Shown here piece by piece: positions 1-10,540 of a stretch of 64,000 nucleotides of DNA. Numbering within the stretch: the stretch's first letter is position 1; each line of letters starts with the position of its first letter. The translations under genes and the position numbers were made by a program. The notes beneath the pieces are model-generated. The model had not been told where the DNA came from and did no database searches. It saw only the letters and a program-made list of their open reading frames with translations. The stretch is from Lytechinus variegatus. Taxonomy: Eukaryota > Echinodermata > Echinoidea > Temnopleuroida > Toxopneustidae. The stretch covers positions 6,798,501 to 6,862,500 of the forward strand of contig NC_054758.1 of assembly GCF_018143015.1 (NCBI RefSeq). The letters run 5' to 3'.

Positions 1-555
1 TATTCCTACCACCCCCCATCCCTGTGCGAATGACGTATCTGAAGAACGAATTTAGAAATTAAAAATTGCTAATGGTTTTGTTTAATATTTTACAGATGAA
101 ACGACCCAGGTTCTATGGAAATGTTGAATATCTGTTATGAAAGTCTGCTTTGATTGACAGAGCCGATAATTGAGGAAATTTCAGGGTTTGTCAAATGGAA
201 ACAAATTGACATGTTACCTTGTTTCAGAACAAATACGTATATAATCAGCCAGTCTTCATATGAAACTCTTTCGTCGATGTTTGAGAGTCAAGTGATACCT
301 GAGCCATTACCACAATTTGGAGACCAAATTTCAAACCGGAATCGTCATAAGACAGAATACGTCATCGAGTGTATACTGACTTTGATATCGACTGAAACCC
401 TGCAGATCGGCAGAACATTGAAAGCGTGCATGTCCTGGCCTGTCATAGTGTTCCATACCGGACAAAAACAAATAAGCTAGTGAGAACTAAAGGGATAAAG
501 TAAGTCCAGTATCGATTATTTAATCTTAAATCCCTGATTTGATAGCTTAATCGAG
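1..555 (+). promoter_or_regulatory. Conserved 5' flank of receptor copy 1
   Basis: This stretch has no convincing gene. It aligns with 6,430-6,955 and 22,560-23,088, the flanks of receptor copies 2 and 3, including a near-identical block of about 60 bases just before each ATG. The open frame starting with TTG at 154 is not preserved in the other copies, which carry small indels, so it reads as 5' UTR or promoter rather than coding sequence. The duplication therefore carried the upstream region, and the copies probably shared expression control. No TATA box or splice site could be assigned with confidence. Confidence 0.5.
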
Positions 556-1866
556 ATGGAAAACACGTGTGATATTCATCAAAACACCTCCAGCTGTTGC
601 AAAGACCAAGATTTGTATGATATAAGTGAACATCCCATGCATTCGATTGCGTGGCTAGCCACTGTCCCTTTGACTCTTTCGATAATAATCGCAGTCACTA
701 TAGTGGGGAACGCGATGGTGATTGCAGCTTACTTTCGGGACAAACGCATCAGGAATAATGTAGCGAACATCCTCATCCTAAACCTTGCAATAACAGACTT
801 TGTCGTCGGTGCTTTCATCATTTCCATTAACACTGCCTGGATCATCAAGGACGTCTGGACCTATGGAGAAGTGTTCTGCAAAATCTGGATAGACGTTGAT
901 TTCGTAGTCACCATGATGTCTACGCTCACCATGGTTCTTATCAGCTGGGACCGTTACTGTCTCCTGACGATGGGGATGCGGTACAAAACATTCCAGACTA
1001 AAAAGCGCATATGCGTGATCCTTGCCATTTCTTGGACAATTCATATTCTGATATACACATTCCTTGCTTTCGGATGGAGTCCTATAACCGGTGAATATAA
1101 CGTAGATTATTCACAAAACTGTGAAATGGAGTTCACATACAACGTGGCTGCAACGATCGTCATCAACATTTCCGGATTCTTCATTCCATTTGTTATCTTA
1201 ATTATACTTAACATTGCTGTGTACAGTAACATAAAACGGAGGTCTAGGGGTACCGTCGGTCAAAACCCTTCAAGTTCAATAAATACGTCGGCTAGGTCAC
1301 CAAAGAAAATCTTTGGACCTAGATCTCCAGGGAGGGTAAACTACCGCCATCCCGACGGTCCATCTGTACCAGTAGCAGTCTCACCTAGCCGCGGTGATAA
1401 TGGTGTTGCAGCAAAGGTAACCACCGAGTCTACTGACAATCGCGCTTGTTTTAGTGGAGAAAAACCCCTCACAAGAGAACTGTCAATTGAAAGAACCTCG
1501 ACTTCAAAGAAAGAAGGTCGAACATTCGCTAGGCATCGAAAAGCAGCATTCGTGTTAGCCATCCTTATCGGCTGTTTCTTGCTCTGTTGGTTACCCTACC
1601 AAGTAACAAGCGTAATGTATGCAGTCTGTGATACCGATTGCGTATCCACTCGTTTGTGGGAGGTCACGAATTTACTTCTTTGGTGTAACTCAACCATTAA
1701 TCCCTTTATCTATGCTGCTACTAATGTCCACTTTCGTCGGAACTTTAGGACGTTTTTGTTGCTTGATCGTTGGGCTTGTGACTTTAAAAATTGTGAATTG
1801 AAATGTCAAAATGCCAATCAGATTCAGGTTGCCACTGAAAGCCTTAATGGCAGCACGGTTACCTAA
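556..1866 (+). CDS. Amine-type GPCR, histamine H3/H4-like, tandem copy 1
   Basis: An intronless 436-residue class A receptor, expected at the plasma membrane and coupling to G proteins. Seven membrane segments are visible: TM1 has G51-N52 (N1.50), TM2 D81 (2.50), TM3 C108 and D115 (3.32, the amine-binding Asp) then W-DRY at 131-134, TM4 W160, TM5 P211 (5.50), TM6 CWLPY at 344-348, and TM7 W376 (7.43) with NPxxY at 382-386. C108 can pair with C189 in loop 2. Loop 3 is about 100 residues and Ser/Thr/Arg-rich; an N-terminal NTS sequon fits glycosylation. W7.43 is typical of H3/H4 receptors, but position 5.46 is G207 rather than their Glu, so histamine as ligand is unproven. The ATG has G at -3 and G at +4 and is shared by copies 2 and 3. 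A muscarinic or other monoamine role is the main alternative. Confidence 0.9.
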   Translation: MENTCDIHQNTSSCCKDQDLYDISEHPMHSIAWLATVPLTLSIIIAVTIVGNAMVIAAYFRDKRIRNNVANILILNLAITDFVVGAFIISINTAWIIKDVWTYGEVFCKIWIDVDFVVTMMSTLTMVLISWDRYCLLTMGMRYKTFQTKKRICVILAISWTIHILIYTFLAFGWSPITGEYNVDYSQNCEMEFTYNVAATIVINISGFFIPFVILIILNIAVYSNIKRRSRGTVGQNPSSSINTSARSPKKIFGPRSPGRVNYRHPDGPSVPVAVSPSRGDNGVAAKVTTESTDNRACFSGEKPLTRELSIERTSTSKKEGRTFARHRKAAFVLAILIGCFLLCWLPYQVTSVMYAVCDTDCVSTRLWEVTNLLLWCNSTINPFIYAATNVHFRRNFRTFLLLDRWACDFKNCELKCQNANQIQVATESLNGSTVT

Positions 1867-2154
1867 TATCTGCAAAACGGCCGTCTTCGATCTAGAGAGT
1901 TTCCTTGGAAACATGTCGGAAGCTAGGCCCAGACACAAAACTTTTGTCACTACAGTTATCAGACTACTGCACATCTTGCGCCTGTGACCCTATAAGGCAT
2001 GTGGTAAATAAATATTTTAAAAATAATGCATTGGCACCAATGGTTCGTATAACGTGTATCAAGGCACAGGTTAACAGTGATATATGACTTTGAAAAAAAT
2101 GGTAGCAGCTGAAAGATCCCACTTATCACCTGTGATGTGTTATAATAATGAATG
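1867..2154 (+). other. 3' flank of receptor copy 1, shared with copy 2
   Basis: Noncoding sequence just after the stop codon. It aligns closely with 8,261-8,545 downstream of copy 2, and its first part with 24,365-24,515 downstream of copy 3. It probably holds the 3' UTR. I see no coding exon here. Confidence 0.55.
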
Positions 2155-2279
2155 CAGTGGCGGACCGTGACCCCGAGGAGACAAAGCATTTTTTTTTTTG
2201 GGGGGGGCACGGCATTGTTCACAAACAAAATCAGTGTCCCCCCAATGCTTTGTCTCCTCCGGGTCACGGTCCGCTACTG
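2155..2279. mobile_element. hAT-type MITE with perfect 8-bp TSD
   Basis: A 125-bp foldback whose two ends are near-perfect inverted repeats of about 36 bases beginning CAGTGGCGGACCGTGACC. It is flanked on both sides by AATGAATG (2,147-2,154 and 2,280-2,287). The 8-bp duplication and CAGTG terminus are diagnostic of non-autonomous hAT elements. The middle holds a T run followed by a G run. It has no coding capacity. It lies in the 3' flank of receptor copy 1, and no equivalent was seen downstream of copy 2, so it inserted after the duplication. Confidence 0.9.
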
Positions 2280-3600
2280 AATGAATGAATCCCAGACAAG
2301 AAATCGTACCTGAGAACTGCTTCAAAAGGGTGAAATTTAAATTGACCGCTATCTGTTGAAAAAAATCATTTCAGAGGTGTCAGCTCCCCGATATTTCACA
2401 CATTATTCCAAAAGTTGCTCGAAAAGAAGGGTCTTCATCATGTTCATTGCAGATGTGAAAGTCTCAATGTTGTCACATGTCATCCCATACAATAACATTC
2501 GCTGTATTGATTTCCTCAGGAGATCAAAGCTTGGTCCAACTCCACTAACGGATGCAGAGAGGATGTAAAAAAGAATATAGTCTTGCCATCCATTGGAAAA
2601 CGTTATGTATCCGTTATGCACCCTTTGCTTATGTGTTTCATACGCTCTATATCCATCGACCATCCGTCCACTGTGATGTCATTGTTCGACCATTTTGCAG
2701 GGTTTTTTCCAACATCTAGAGCGGATAAAAACGGATGGAAGCACTGTGAAATTTTGCTTGTCCGCTGTATCCGTTATGTATACGTTTTGTGCCCATCGGC
2801 CAGTTACTTACGGATGCAAATCGGATGTAAAGCGTAAACAAATCTTGCCATCCATTGGAATACGCTATGTATCCGTTATGTACTTATTGTTTACGTGTTA
2901 CATGCGCTCTACCCATCGAGCATCCATCCACTGTGACTTCATCCGCATACAAAGTTTTGAGCTGGACAAAACTTTTAGAACGGATGAACTTTCGCCGTGT
3001 ACGACGTAACTCCGCAACATTCATGACATCACCAGAAACAAACGTCCCATCTCCGTTATCATCCGTTAAATGTCCGCTGTTTCCTCTCTGTATCTTCTTG
3101 GAATCCTTGAAGCTCATATTCGTTGCAGCGGAACAACGGAAAGAGGGAGTAAAGATAAGGTAAATGGAACGTCTTTATATCGTTAGTAGCGCCGAAATAG
3201 AGAGGATGTTAAAGCGTATGCATCTCGTATAAAGTATTCAAACCTCCCCGGTAACGCATTCGTAGGAGCCACCGACTTTCATCTCCTTTCATAACATCCT
3301 CGCTAAATTATACCAACGTCTGTTATTTTCCGTTATGTTTTCGGCAAATTTTCGCTTATATTGTCCATTTCTGGAGCGGATGGAAACGGATGAAGCCCCC
3401 CCCCCCCCTCCCCGAAAGTCTGCTCGTCCGCTTTGTCTTTTATAGATACGGTCTGCATTCATCGAAGAGTCCTTTAGTAAATAATGATTTTCAGTATATC
3501 CATGTAGATATCTTTAAAGTGTCTGCAGGTATACATGTATCAGTGCATGTATGCATTTTTTTCTCCTTTGTGTATGTTTTTTTGTCAATAAGAACAATAA
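2280..3600. repeat. Noncoding part of duplicated receptor unit
   Basis: No supported gene. From about 2,810 to 3,550 it aligns with 35,230-35,960, in the same order and orientation, marking it as part of the unit that was duplicated with the receptors. Several short, diverged internal repeats share words such as 'ccgttatgtatccg' and 'gcggatg', so older tandem duplication is likely. Open frames here overlap on both strands and are not conserved with the second copy. Confidence 0.5.
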
Positions 3601-5236
3601 CTAGATTTTAATTCGTCATGTGGACGAATTAGGTGGTCTGTCCTTATTCTTGCCATCATGATCATTATCACCATGTTCATGCAGGTCAATATGATCTTCA
3701 TGATGACTACGGAATGTTCATTATGGATGGAATACTTACGAAAGACGGAGATGATATAGCACTGTGAAAAAGGTCGGTTTAATATATGGCAATACATGTG
3801 ATATGAAAAAAAAGTAATTATAATCTGTTTTATCTTGCTAAATTTTAACTTTTATACCTTTGAATTGGCATAAAGGATCATGCACGAGGTGGTAAAAAGA
3901 AAAAAAAAATCATCTTGTTCGCCCCAGGACTCGAACCTGCGCCCCCGAGTACGCAAGTCAAGTGCGTTATCCATTCAGCCACGATATTCCCCATAGAGAT
4001 TACACTAAGAAAATTTGAGAATTACAAATCCAATTTTGCAAGCGAAAAACGGGCATGATCCCGGCATCTGATAAAAAATGAAGGCAACACTTCTGACTAA
4101 AAATCTCAGCTACAACATATAAAGAAAGCTCATGTATAACTCACAAGGAAAAAATGGAGATATAGCACACGAAATAAAGGAATGTAGAATCTAGTTTTGA
4201 GAAAAAGTCATGTCCCGTAGAGATAACACGCAAAATGAGGAAAAATGACATGCCTCTTTTCGTCGCTGTTTTACGCCATGATGCGTTTCTCAAAATGAAA
4301 ATTTATGTTAACTGTGGAGAAAGAGTACATTCTAAACTAAATTACAGTGAAATATGGGCGAAAAATGATCAATATTTACGGAGTTATAATAAAATTTGCA
4401 TATTTGATGACGTTATTTTTGAAAAAAATGACATTTTCAGCTATTTGATTTTCAGCCTTTTGATTACGTCATAATCAAATTGAGGGATAATGTTGACATG
4501 AAATGAAATCTACAACTTATCGATATATGAAAAAAAAATTGGGGATCAACCGACTATTTAAAGAGCTACAATGTACAGTGAATTTTCAATAGGCATGTTT
4601 TTGCCCATACATGGCCTATAGTGAGAACTCGCGCGCACACTGCTGCAAACTTTAACGGGTGTTAATTTCCTCATTAATGGTAGTAGGTTGATCAAGGTAT
4701 CAAATTGCTCAAAATTATATCATCAATGCTTTGATATAAAATATAACGGTTTTTCTGCGTTGCATTAAGGCGTTACGCGCGGAAATTAACGCGCGCGCAT
4801 ACGTGTGTGCGCGCAAATTTTTGAAATGCTTAAAATTACCTGAAACGTACTCTACTTTGGTCAAAAAGTGAACTGAGCATTTTAGAATTTTGACGCTCGC
4901 GTACGCGTGCGTCGTGACCTTCTGGTGACCTTTGTTGACATGAATCGTCCCTTCATCTGAAGTTGATGTGATGTTAATATTGTTAATTTTGGATAATTGA
5001 TAATGGAGATATGATTGATTATGTGATTTTACAAAATGGCGTCTAGATGACGTCATTATGGTCTGATGACCTTGAAAAGCTTATTTTGGCGTTTCCATGA
5101 CAGATGCTATTGATGACATGAAATTCAATAAACTTGACACTGTCAAATTCGAGATATCTTGGCGACAAACATGTTGCCATTAAAAAGAAAGAAAATTCTG
5201 ACGAAATTAAGAGGTGATCTGTCACAGACAGACCAC
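3601..5236. mobile_element. About 1.6 kb insertion in copy-1 3' flank
   Basis: Aligned with the undisrupted version near 35,990-36,020, about 1.6 kb of extra sequence sits between 'aacaataa' and 'taaattc'. AGGTGGTCTGTC near its left edge (3,631-3,642) is repeated inverted at its right edge (5,227-5,238), and TAA may be a 3-bp target duplication. No transposase is recognisable, so it would be non-autonomous. It includes a tRNA-like segment on the minus strand and a GC-alternating stretch near 4,785-4,815. The family is unknown to me. Confidence 0.5.
3920..3992 (-). repeat. tRNA-like (SINE head or pseudo-tRNA) segment
   Basis: Read on the minus strand it has an A-box-like TGGCTGAATGG (3,971-3,981) and a B-box GGTTCGAGTCC (3,927-3,937) at tRNA spacing, the internal RNA polymerase III promoter. 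The expected acceptor stem does not pair and the T stem has a mismatch, so it is unlikely to be a working tRNA gene. A SINE head or tRNA pseudogene fits best. No isotype is assigned. Confidence 0.55.
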
Positions 5237-5332
5237 CTAATAAATTCAACATGAATTAATGTTCAGTATTATTTTTCCCAATATAACGTTTGTAATGTTA
5301 ACGTGCGCCTTTAATCAACAATAAAATGTCAT

Positions 5333-5400
5333 ATTGTACCCATGGGAGCCACTTCAGTTCAAAAAACTGTTCTCCCGGCGGGGCCTATTAACATGATTAC
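5333..5400 (-). repeat. SINE 3'-body fragment
   Basis: This matches the same SINE body segment seen at 36,108-36,180, 55,990-56,050 and, inverted, 63,445-63,505. The shared core contains 'ctgttctccc' followed by 'gcggg'. It lacks the tRNA-like head, so it is truncated at the 5' end. Confidence 0.5.
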
Positions 5401-5591
5401 CCGGCAAAGATCGAAATTCCACTACTCAAACGTGGAAAATGAATGATCGCTCTCTGAAATTGATCCGCCATCAAGGTCCTCGAATATGGAATTCTTTGAA
5501 TGTCAATGTTACATCATGTAGCTACTTAAGTTGTTTTAAACGAAAATGTACGTCAAGCTTGCTATCTTATAGTCATTAATTTGTTTTCACA

Positions 5592-5921
5592 TGGGCGGAA
5601 TTCCCAGGAAGGACAGGGGACGTGTTGCCCTACCAAAAATAGTAGAGGGACACAATATCAAATGTTCCCCCTACTATTGATGGTCTGTTATGATGGAGAA
5701 AAATACATCATTCACAATCGAAATAATATATTTTGCTCTAAATTTACCTTACATTTTGGGTGAAAACTTTAGCTTTTTTTTCGGGGGGGGGGGGGTTGCT
5801 TGTAAATTTTATTAGGGTTAAAATGACCTTACATTTTGAGTACTACCCTTTTTTGCTTCTTCCTTTTTTTGGTCAAATTTTCCAGCCCTGGTCCCCTACC
5901 CTTTGGCACAGATTTCCGCCC
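5592..5921. mobile_element. MITE-like repeat with GGGCGGAA ends, copy A
   Basis: About 330 bp bounded by GGGCGGAA at the left and its inverse at the right. It shares its body (a 'tactatt' stretch, two 'accttacatttt' segments, and 'cagatttccgccc' at the end) with 6,106-6,413. No coding potential. A poly-G run sits in the middle. Family unknown. The pairing of two copies within 200 bp in the same orientation suggests local duplication rather than two independent insertions. Confidence 0.5.
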
Positions 5922-6105
5922 ATGTTCCTTCAATGCATATTTGATATTCTTAACCCCCCCCGCCCCGGTCCCTGTGTGATTGATTTTGTGATGTGAATTC
6001 ATTTTCTTATTTGTTATTATCAATCCCCGGGCGCCAAGCTAGAAAACGACCAGACCATTTGAATAAATGTTTGGAATGATTTAGTCAATTTGTTCTTTTA
6101 TTCAT

Positions 6106-6413
6106 GGGCGAAAAATCCCAGGGGGGGGCGACGTGTCCCTCTACCTAAAATAGTAGGGACACAATAGGCCTATCCCTTGTCCCCATACTATTTTCGGTCT
6201 TTTATGATGGACAGAATGAAATTGAAATAAAACATGTATTTTGGACGAGATAACCTTACTTGTTGGGTGATAACCTTTTTTTTTTCTTCGTTTTTTTTGC
6301 TTTCAAAAGTATTTTGGTCGAAATGACCTTACATTTGGGGTGATAACCTTTTTTTTTGCTTGTCAAACTTTCCAGCCCCTGGTCCCCCTACCTTTGGAGA
6401 CAGATTTCCGCCC
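6106..6413. mobile_element. MITE-like repeat, copy B
   Basis: Second copy of the element at 5,592-5,921, in the same orientation and just upstream of the 5' flank of receptor copy 2. The ends and internal blocks agree, with small indels and a differing poly-T/poly-G middle. It encodes nothing. Confidence 0.5.
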
Positions 6414-6429
6414 TTGCTTTTATCATCAA

Positions 6430-6955
6430 GCATTTCCCGCCATCCGACATATCGCGTGCCTGAAGAACGAATTAAGAAATGTAAAAATTACTAATGGTAG
6501 TGTTTAATATTTCATAGATGCAACGAACCATTTTTGATGAAAATTTTGAATATCCATGAAGAAAGTCTGCTTTGATTGACAGTGCCGATAATTGAGGAAA
6601 TTTTACAGTTTGTCAAAAGGAAACAAATTGGTGGGTTCAGAACAAATACGTATAAGCAACCAGTCTTCTCTCTCGTCGATGTTTGATAGTTAAGTGACAC
6701 CTGAGCCATTACCACAATTTGGAGACCCACTTTCAAACCGGACTCGTCAAAAGACAGAATACGTCTACTGACTTCATGACTTTGATATCGACTGAAACCC
6801 TGCAGATCGACAGAACGTTGAAAGCGTGCATGTCCCGGCCTGGCATTCTGTTCAATACCGGACAAAAACAAATAAGCTATTGAGCTGTAACGGGATAAAG
6901 TAAATCCAGTATCGATTATTAAATCTTAAATCCCTGATTAGAAAGCTTAATCGAA
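6430..6955 (+). promoter_or_regulatory. Conserved 5' flank of receptor copy 2
   Basis: Aligns with 1-555 and with 22,560-23,088. Copies 2 and 3 also share an extra block further upstream (about 6,010-6,080 and 22,410-22,490), so the duplicated unit starts at least 900 bases before the ATG. It probably holds the promoter and 5' UTR. No coding frame is kept among the three. Confidence 0.5.
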
Positions 6956-8260
6956 ATGGAAAACACGAGTGATATTCATCACAATACCTCGAGCTGTTGC
7001 GTAGATCAAGATTTGTATGATATAAGTGAACACTCCATAAGTTCGATTGCGTGGCTAGCCACTGTCCCTTTGACTCTTTCGATAATAATCGCAGTCACTG
7101 TACTGGGAAACGCGATGGTGATTGCAGCTTACTTTCGGGACAAACGCATCAGGAATAATGTAGCGAACCTCCTCATCTTAAACCTTGCAATAACAGACTT
7201 TGTCGTCGGTGCTTTCATCATTTCCATTGACACTGCGTGGATCATCAAAGACGTCTGGACCTATGGAGAAGTGTTCTGCAAAATCTGGCTAGACGTTGAT
7301 TTCGTAGTCACCATGATGTCTTTGCTCACCATGGTGCTAATCAGCTGGGACCGTTACTGTCTCCTGACGATGGGGATGCGGTACAAGACATTCCAGACGA
7401 AAAAGCGTATTTGCGTGATCCTTGCCATTTCTTGGACAACTGTAAGCCTGATATACACATTCCTTGCTTTCGCATGGAGTCCCATTACTGGTGAATTTAA
7501 CGTAGATTACTCTCAAAACTGTGAAATGGAATTTGTATACAACCTGGCCGCAACGATCGTCATCAACATTTGCGGATTCTTCATTTCATTTACTATCTTA
7601 ATTATCCTTATTATTGCTGTGTACAGTAACATAAAACGAAGGTCTAGGGGTACCGTCGGTCAAAGCCCTTCAAGTTCAATAAATACGTCGGCTAGGTCCC
7701 AAAATAAAAGCTTTGGGCCTAGATCTCCAAGGAGAGTAAACTACCGCCATCCCGACGGTCCTTCTGGCCAAGTCGCAGATTCACCTACCCGCGGTGGTGA
7801 TGCTGCTGCAGCAAATGTAACTACAGAGACTTCTGACAACCCTGCAGATGGAGAAAAACCCCTCACAAGAGAACTGTCAAATGAAAGAGCCTCTTCTTCA
7901 AAGAAAGAAGGTCGAACATTCGCCAGGCATCGAAAAGCAGCCTTCGTGTTAGCCATCCTTATCGGCTGTTTCCTGCTCTGTTGGTTACCTTACCAAGTAA
8001 CAAGCGTAATGTATGCAGTCTGTGATACCGATTGCGTCTCCACTCGTTTGTGGGAGGTCACGAATTTACTTCTTTGGTGTAACTCAACCATTAATCCCTT
8101 TATCTATGCTTCTACTAATGTCCACTTTCGTCGGAACTTTAGGAAGTTTCTGTTGCTTGATCGTTGGGCTTGTGACTTTAAAAATTGTAAGATAAAATGT
8201 CAAAATGCAAATGAGATTCAGGTTGCCACTGGAAGCCTTAATGGCAGCACGGTTACCTAA
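6956..8260 (+). CDS. Amine-type GPCR, histamine H3/H4-like, tandem copy 2
   Basis: An intact, intronless receptor of 434 residues, close to copy 1 through the membrane core and differing mainly in the N-terminus, loop 2 and the Ser/Arg-rich loop 3. D115 (3.32), the W-DRY motif at 131-134, CWLPY in TM6, W7.43 and NPxxY are all kept. The striking difference is TM5: the near-universal Pro5.50 is Ser (residue 211), which could change helix geometry or activation. Position 5.46 is Gly, not the Glu of vertebrate H3/H4. The lack of frame damage implies recent duplication or selection for function. The ligand is unknown. Confidence 0.9.
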   Translation: MENTSDIHHNTSSCCVDQDLYDISEHSISSIAWLATVPLTLSIIIAVTVLGNAMVIAAYFRDKRIRNNVANLLILNLAITDFVVGAFIISIDTAWIIKDVWTYGEVFCKIWLDVDFVVTMMSLLTMVLISWDRYCLLTMGMRYKTFQTKKRICVILAISWTTVSLIYTFLAFAWSPITGEFNVDYSQNCEMEFVYNLAATIVINICGFFISFTILIILIIAVYSNIKRRSRGTVGQSPSSSINTSARSQNKSFGPRSPRRVNYRHPDGPSGQVADSPTRGGDAAAANVTTETSDNPADGEKPLTRELSNERASSSKKEGRTFARHRKAAFVLAILIGCFLLCWLPYQVTSVMYAVCDTDCVSTRLWEVTNLLLWCNSTINPFIYASTNVHFRRNFRKFLLLDRWACDFKNCKIKCQNANEIQVATGSLNGSTVT

Positions 8261-10540
8261 TATCTGCAAAACGACCGTCTTCGATCTAGAGAGTTTCCTT
8301 GGAAACATGTCGGAAGCTAGCTAGACCCAGACACAAAACTTTTGTCACTACAGTTATCAGACTACTGCACATCTTGCGCCTGTGACCCTATAATGCATGG
8401 GGTAAATTAATATTAAAACAATAATAATGAATGCGTTGGCACCAATGGTTCTTATAACGTGTATTAAGGCACAGGTTAACAGTGATATGACTTTGAAAAA
8501 AAAATGGTAGCAGCTGAAAGATCTTACTTATCACCTGTCTTTGATTTAGATTTTCCTTGGAAACATGTCGGAACTCAGAAGGCCCAGACACGACTTTTTT
8601 TTCAATACAATCAGACTACTGGCGACTACTGCACATTGCGCCTATGACCCTGTCATGCCTGTGGTGGATATAAAATTCTAAAAAATTAATGCTTTGGCAC
8701 CAATGGCTCTTATCCTGCACTCCTCTTTCCCCATTTCTATGAGTAATGTGACACAGGTAAACAATGACTGGACTTAAAAAAAAAATTAAAGCAGCTTAAA
8801 GATCCCACCTATTACCTGTGTCCGTGATATGTTAAACAATGAAGCTCCGAAAAAGAAATCGTACCCGAAAAGTGCTTCAAAAGGGTAAAATATAAATTGA
8901 CCGGAAACACAATCTTTATTTCATGATGATGGTGGTGAGAACAACATTTTTGTACAGCGCCATTTACCTGTAAAAAACGGCATTCAGAGGCGCCAGCTTC
9001 CCAATATGCCACACGTTATTCCAAAAGCTGCTGGAAAAGAAGGGTCTTTATTTCAGATTTGAAGGTCTCAATGTCGTCACATGTCATCCCATACAATAAC
9101 ATTCGTTGAATTGATTTCCACAGGGGGGGGGGTTCGATTTATGTTTTCGATTTGTTCCCCAATTTTGTGAGCGAAATTCTGCCGTCTTTCCCTACCGCTC
9201 CACGACCGCTCCAACAACGCTCGGGCGGTGTGACCATGCCTTTACATACGCTCTACCCATCGAGCATCAATCCACTGTGCTCTCAGCCTCTTTATGAATC
9301 ATTTAAGCTCATATTCACAGCAGCGGAATAATGTGTGATTGACTTTGTGGTGTGATTTTTTTCTTCTTTTTCCTCTTCTGTTTGTTGAGGTTCCATTTTC
9401 TTTTGTTCACACAGGTCAACTATTTTTCTTACTTCGGTAGCGTTTTATCGCACAAGCGTTGCCCTTTAATTCCCCCTTTTCCACATCTACTTTGTAAATC
9501 AATGCTTAATGGAATGCATCTGTCATCTACTGTATTTAAATATGCTTATTTCTAATTATTTGAATTGCATTTATAATGATCTCATGTGTTGTGAATTTGT
9601 AAATTCTGAATGTGTTGGAAATAAAGACACTGAATTGCATTGAAATTATTGTCCCGGCTTTAGCACGGCTACCGTGATCGGGCCGCTCGAGCATTCGAGG
9701 AATATTTTTTTACCGGGTGCACATTCACTTCACCTGGGTTGAGTGCAGCACAATGTGGGTAATATATTACCCTTATCTACGCATAGGGGAATAAAATAAG
9801 ATAAGCATTCTGCGTTAGATATTGATGTGTGATTTCCACCGGGTGGTAGAAAAAAATGTACTCTTTTACAACAATATTGGTCAATTTAATCAGATATATT
9901 GTCATCAATAAAATAAATATTACGTGTCCGGAATGTGTTATTTCTCCTACATGTCTTGTATAATGTGTAACAGTTACGCTTTGATATTCAAGAGATATCC
10001 AAAGGCTTGATATCATCAACACTCTAAAAAAATTACCCAATATTGGGTAAAATGGGAATAATGTTTGTTGGGTGAAAAGACACCAAATATTTTATAATTT
10101 TTGTTGCAATGTTGCGTTGAAATTTACCCTTCAAACATGCATTTTACCCAATATTATGAATATTTGGGGAAAAATTACCCAGTATGCCTAAACATGCATG
10201 TTGCCTTTCTACCCAATATTGGGTAATTTTTCAATTTCTTTTTAGATTGAATCGACTGGTACAAACTGTCATGAATAAATTTCGTCGACTGTCAACGAAA
10301 CCACAATCGGAAAAGAGCTGAAATACAATTCATTGTAAATTCTATTTTCAATGACATTTATGTGAGAGGTGATAGTGATAGTGTAAAACAATTTTGTATT
10401 CCCCTAATTCAAAAGTTATTTCAAAGTTGAAAATCATTTTGCAATGATTTTCTGCAAATCTTTTAGGATAACGGCTTCATAGGAAACAGATTCATTGCAG
10501 TGCACTGTCTGAGGGGGGGGGGGGGTGCCAGGTCTCCTAT
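8261..10540 (+). other. 3' flank of receptor copy 2
   Basis: No gene seen. The first 800 bases match the flank of copy 1. From about 8,640 it matches 34,824-35,230, and 9,340-10,510 matches 36,410-37,560. The middle section present at 35,230-36,400 is missing here, being replaced by a short stretch with a G run near 9,122-9,131. A polyadenylation-like AATAAA lies at about 9,619 in sequence resembling a retroposon or gene 3' end, and the same sequence recurs near 36,685. Confidence 0.55.
10026..10232. mobile_element. Small foldback element with ACCCAATATTGGGT ends
   Basis: About 207 bp with an inverted AAATTACCCAATATTGGGTA at each edge, itself nearly palindromic, and further 'tacccaatatt' words inside. 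The related block at 37,105-37,275 sits at the matching place in the duplicated flank, so insertion predates the duplication. No coding capacity. The TSD is not clear. Confidence 0.55.

Noticed and set aside
154-480. 108-residue open frame before receptor copy 1
   Set aside because: Starts with TTG and is broken by indels in the matching flanks of copies 2 and 3, so it is noncoding flank.
3920-3992. Functional tRNA gene
   Set aside because: A and B boxes are present but the acceptor stem cannot pair; a SINE or pseudo-tRNA is more likely.
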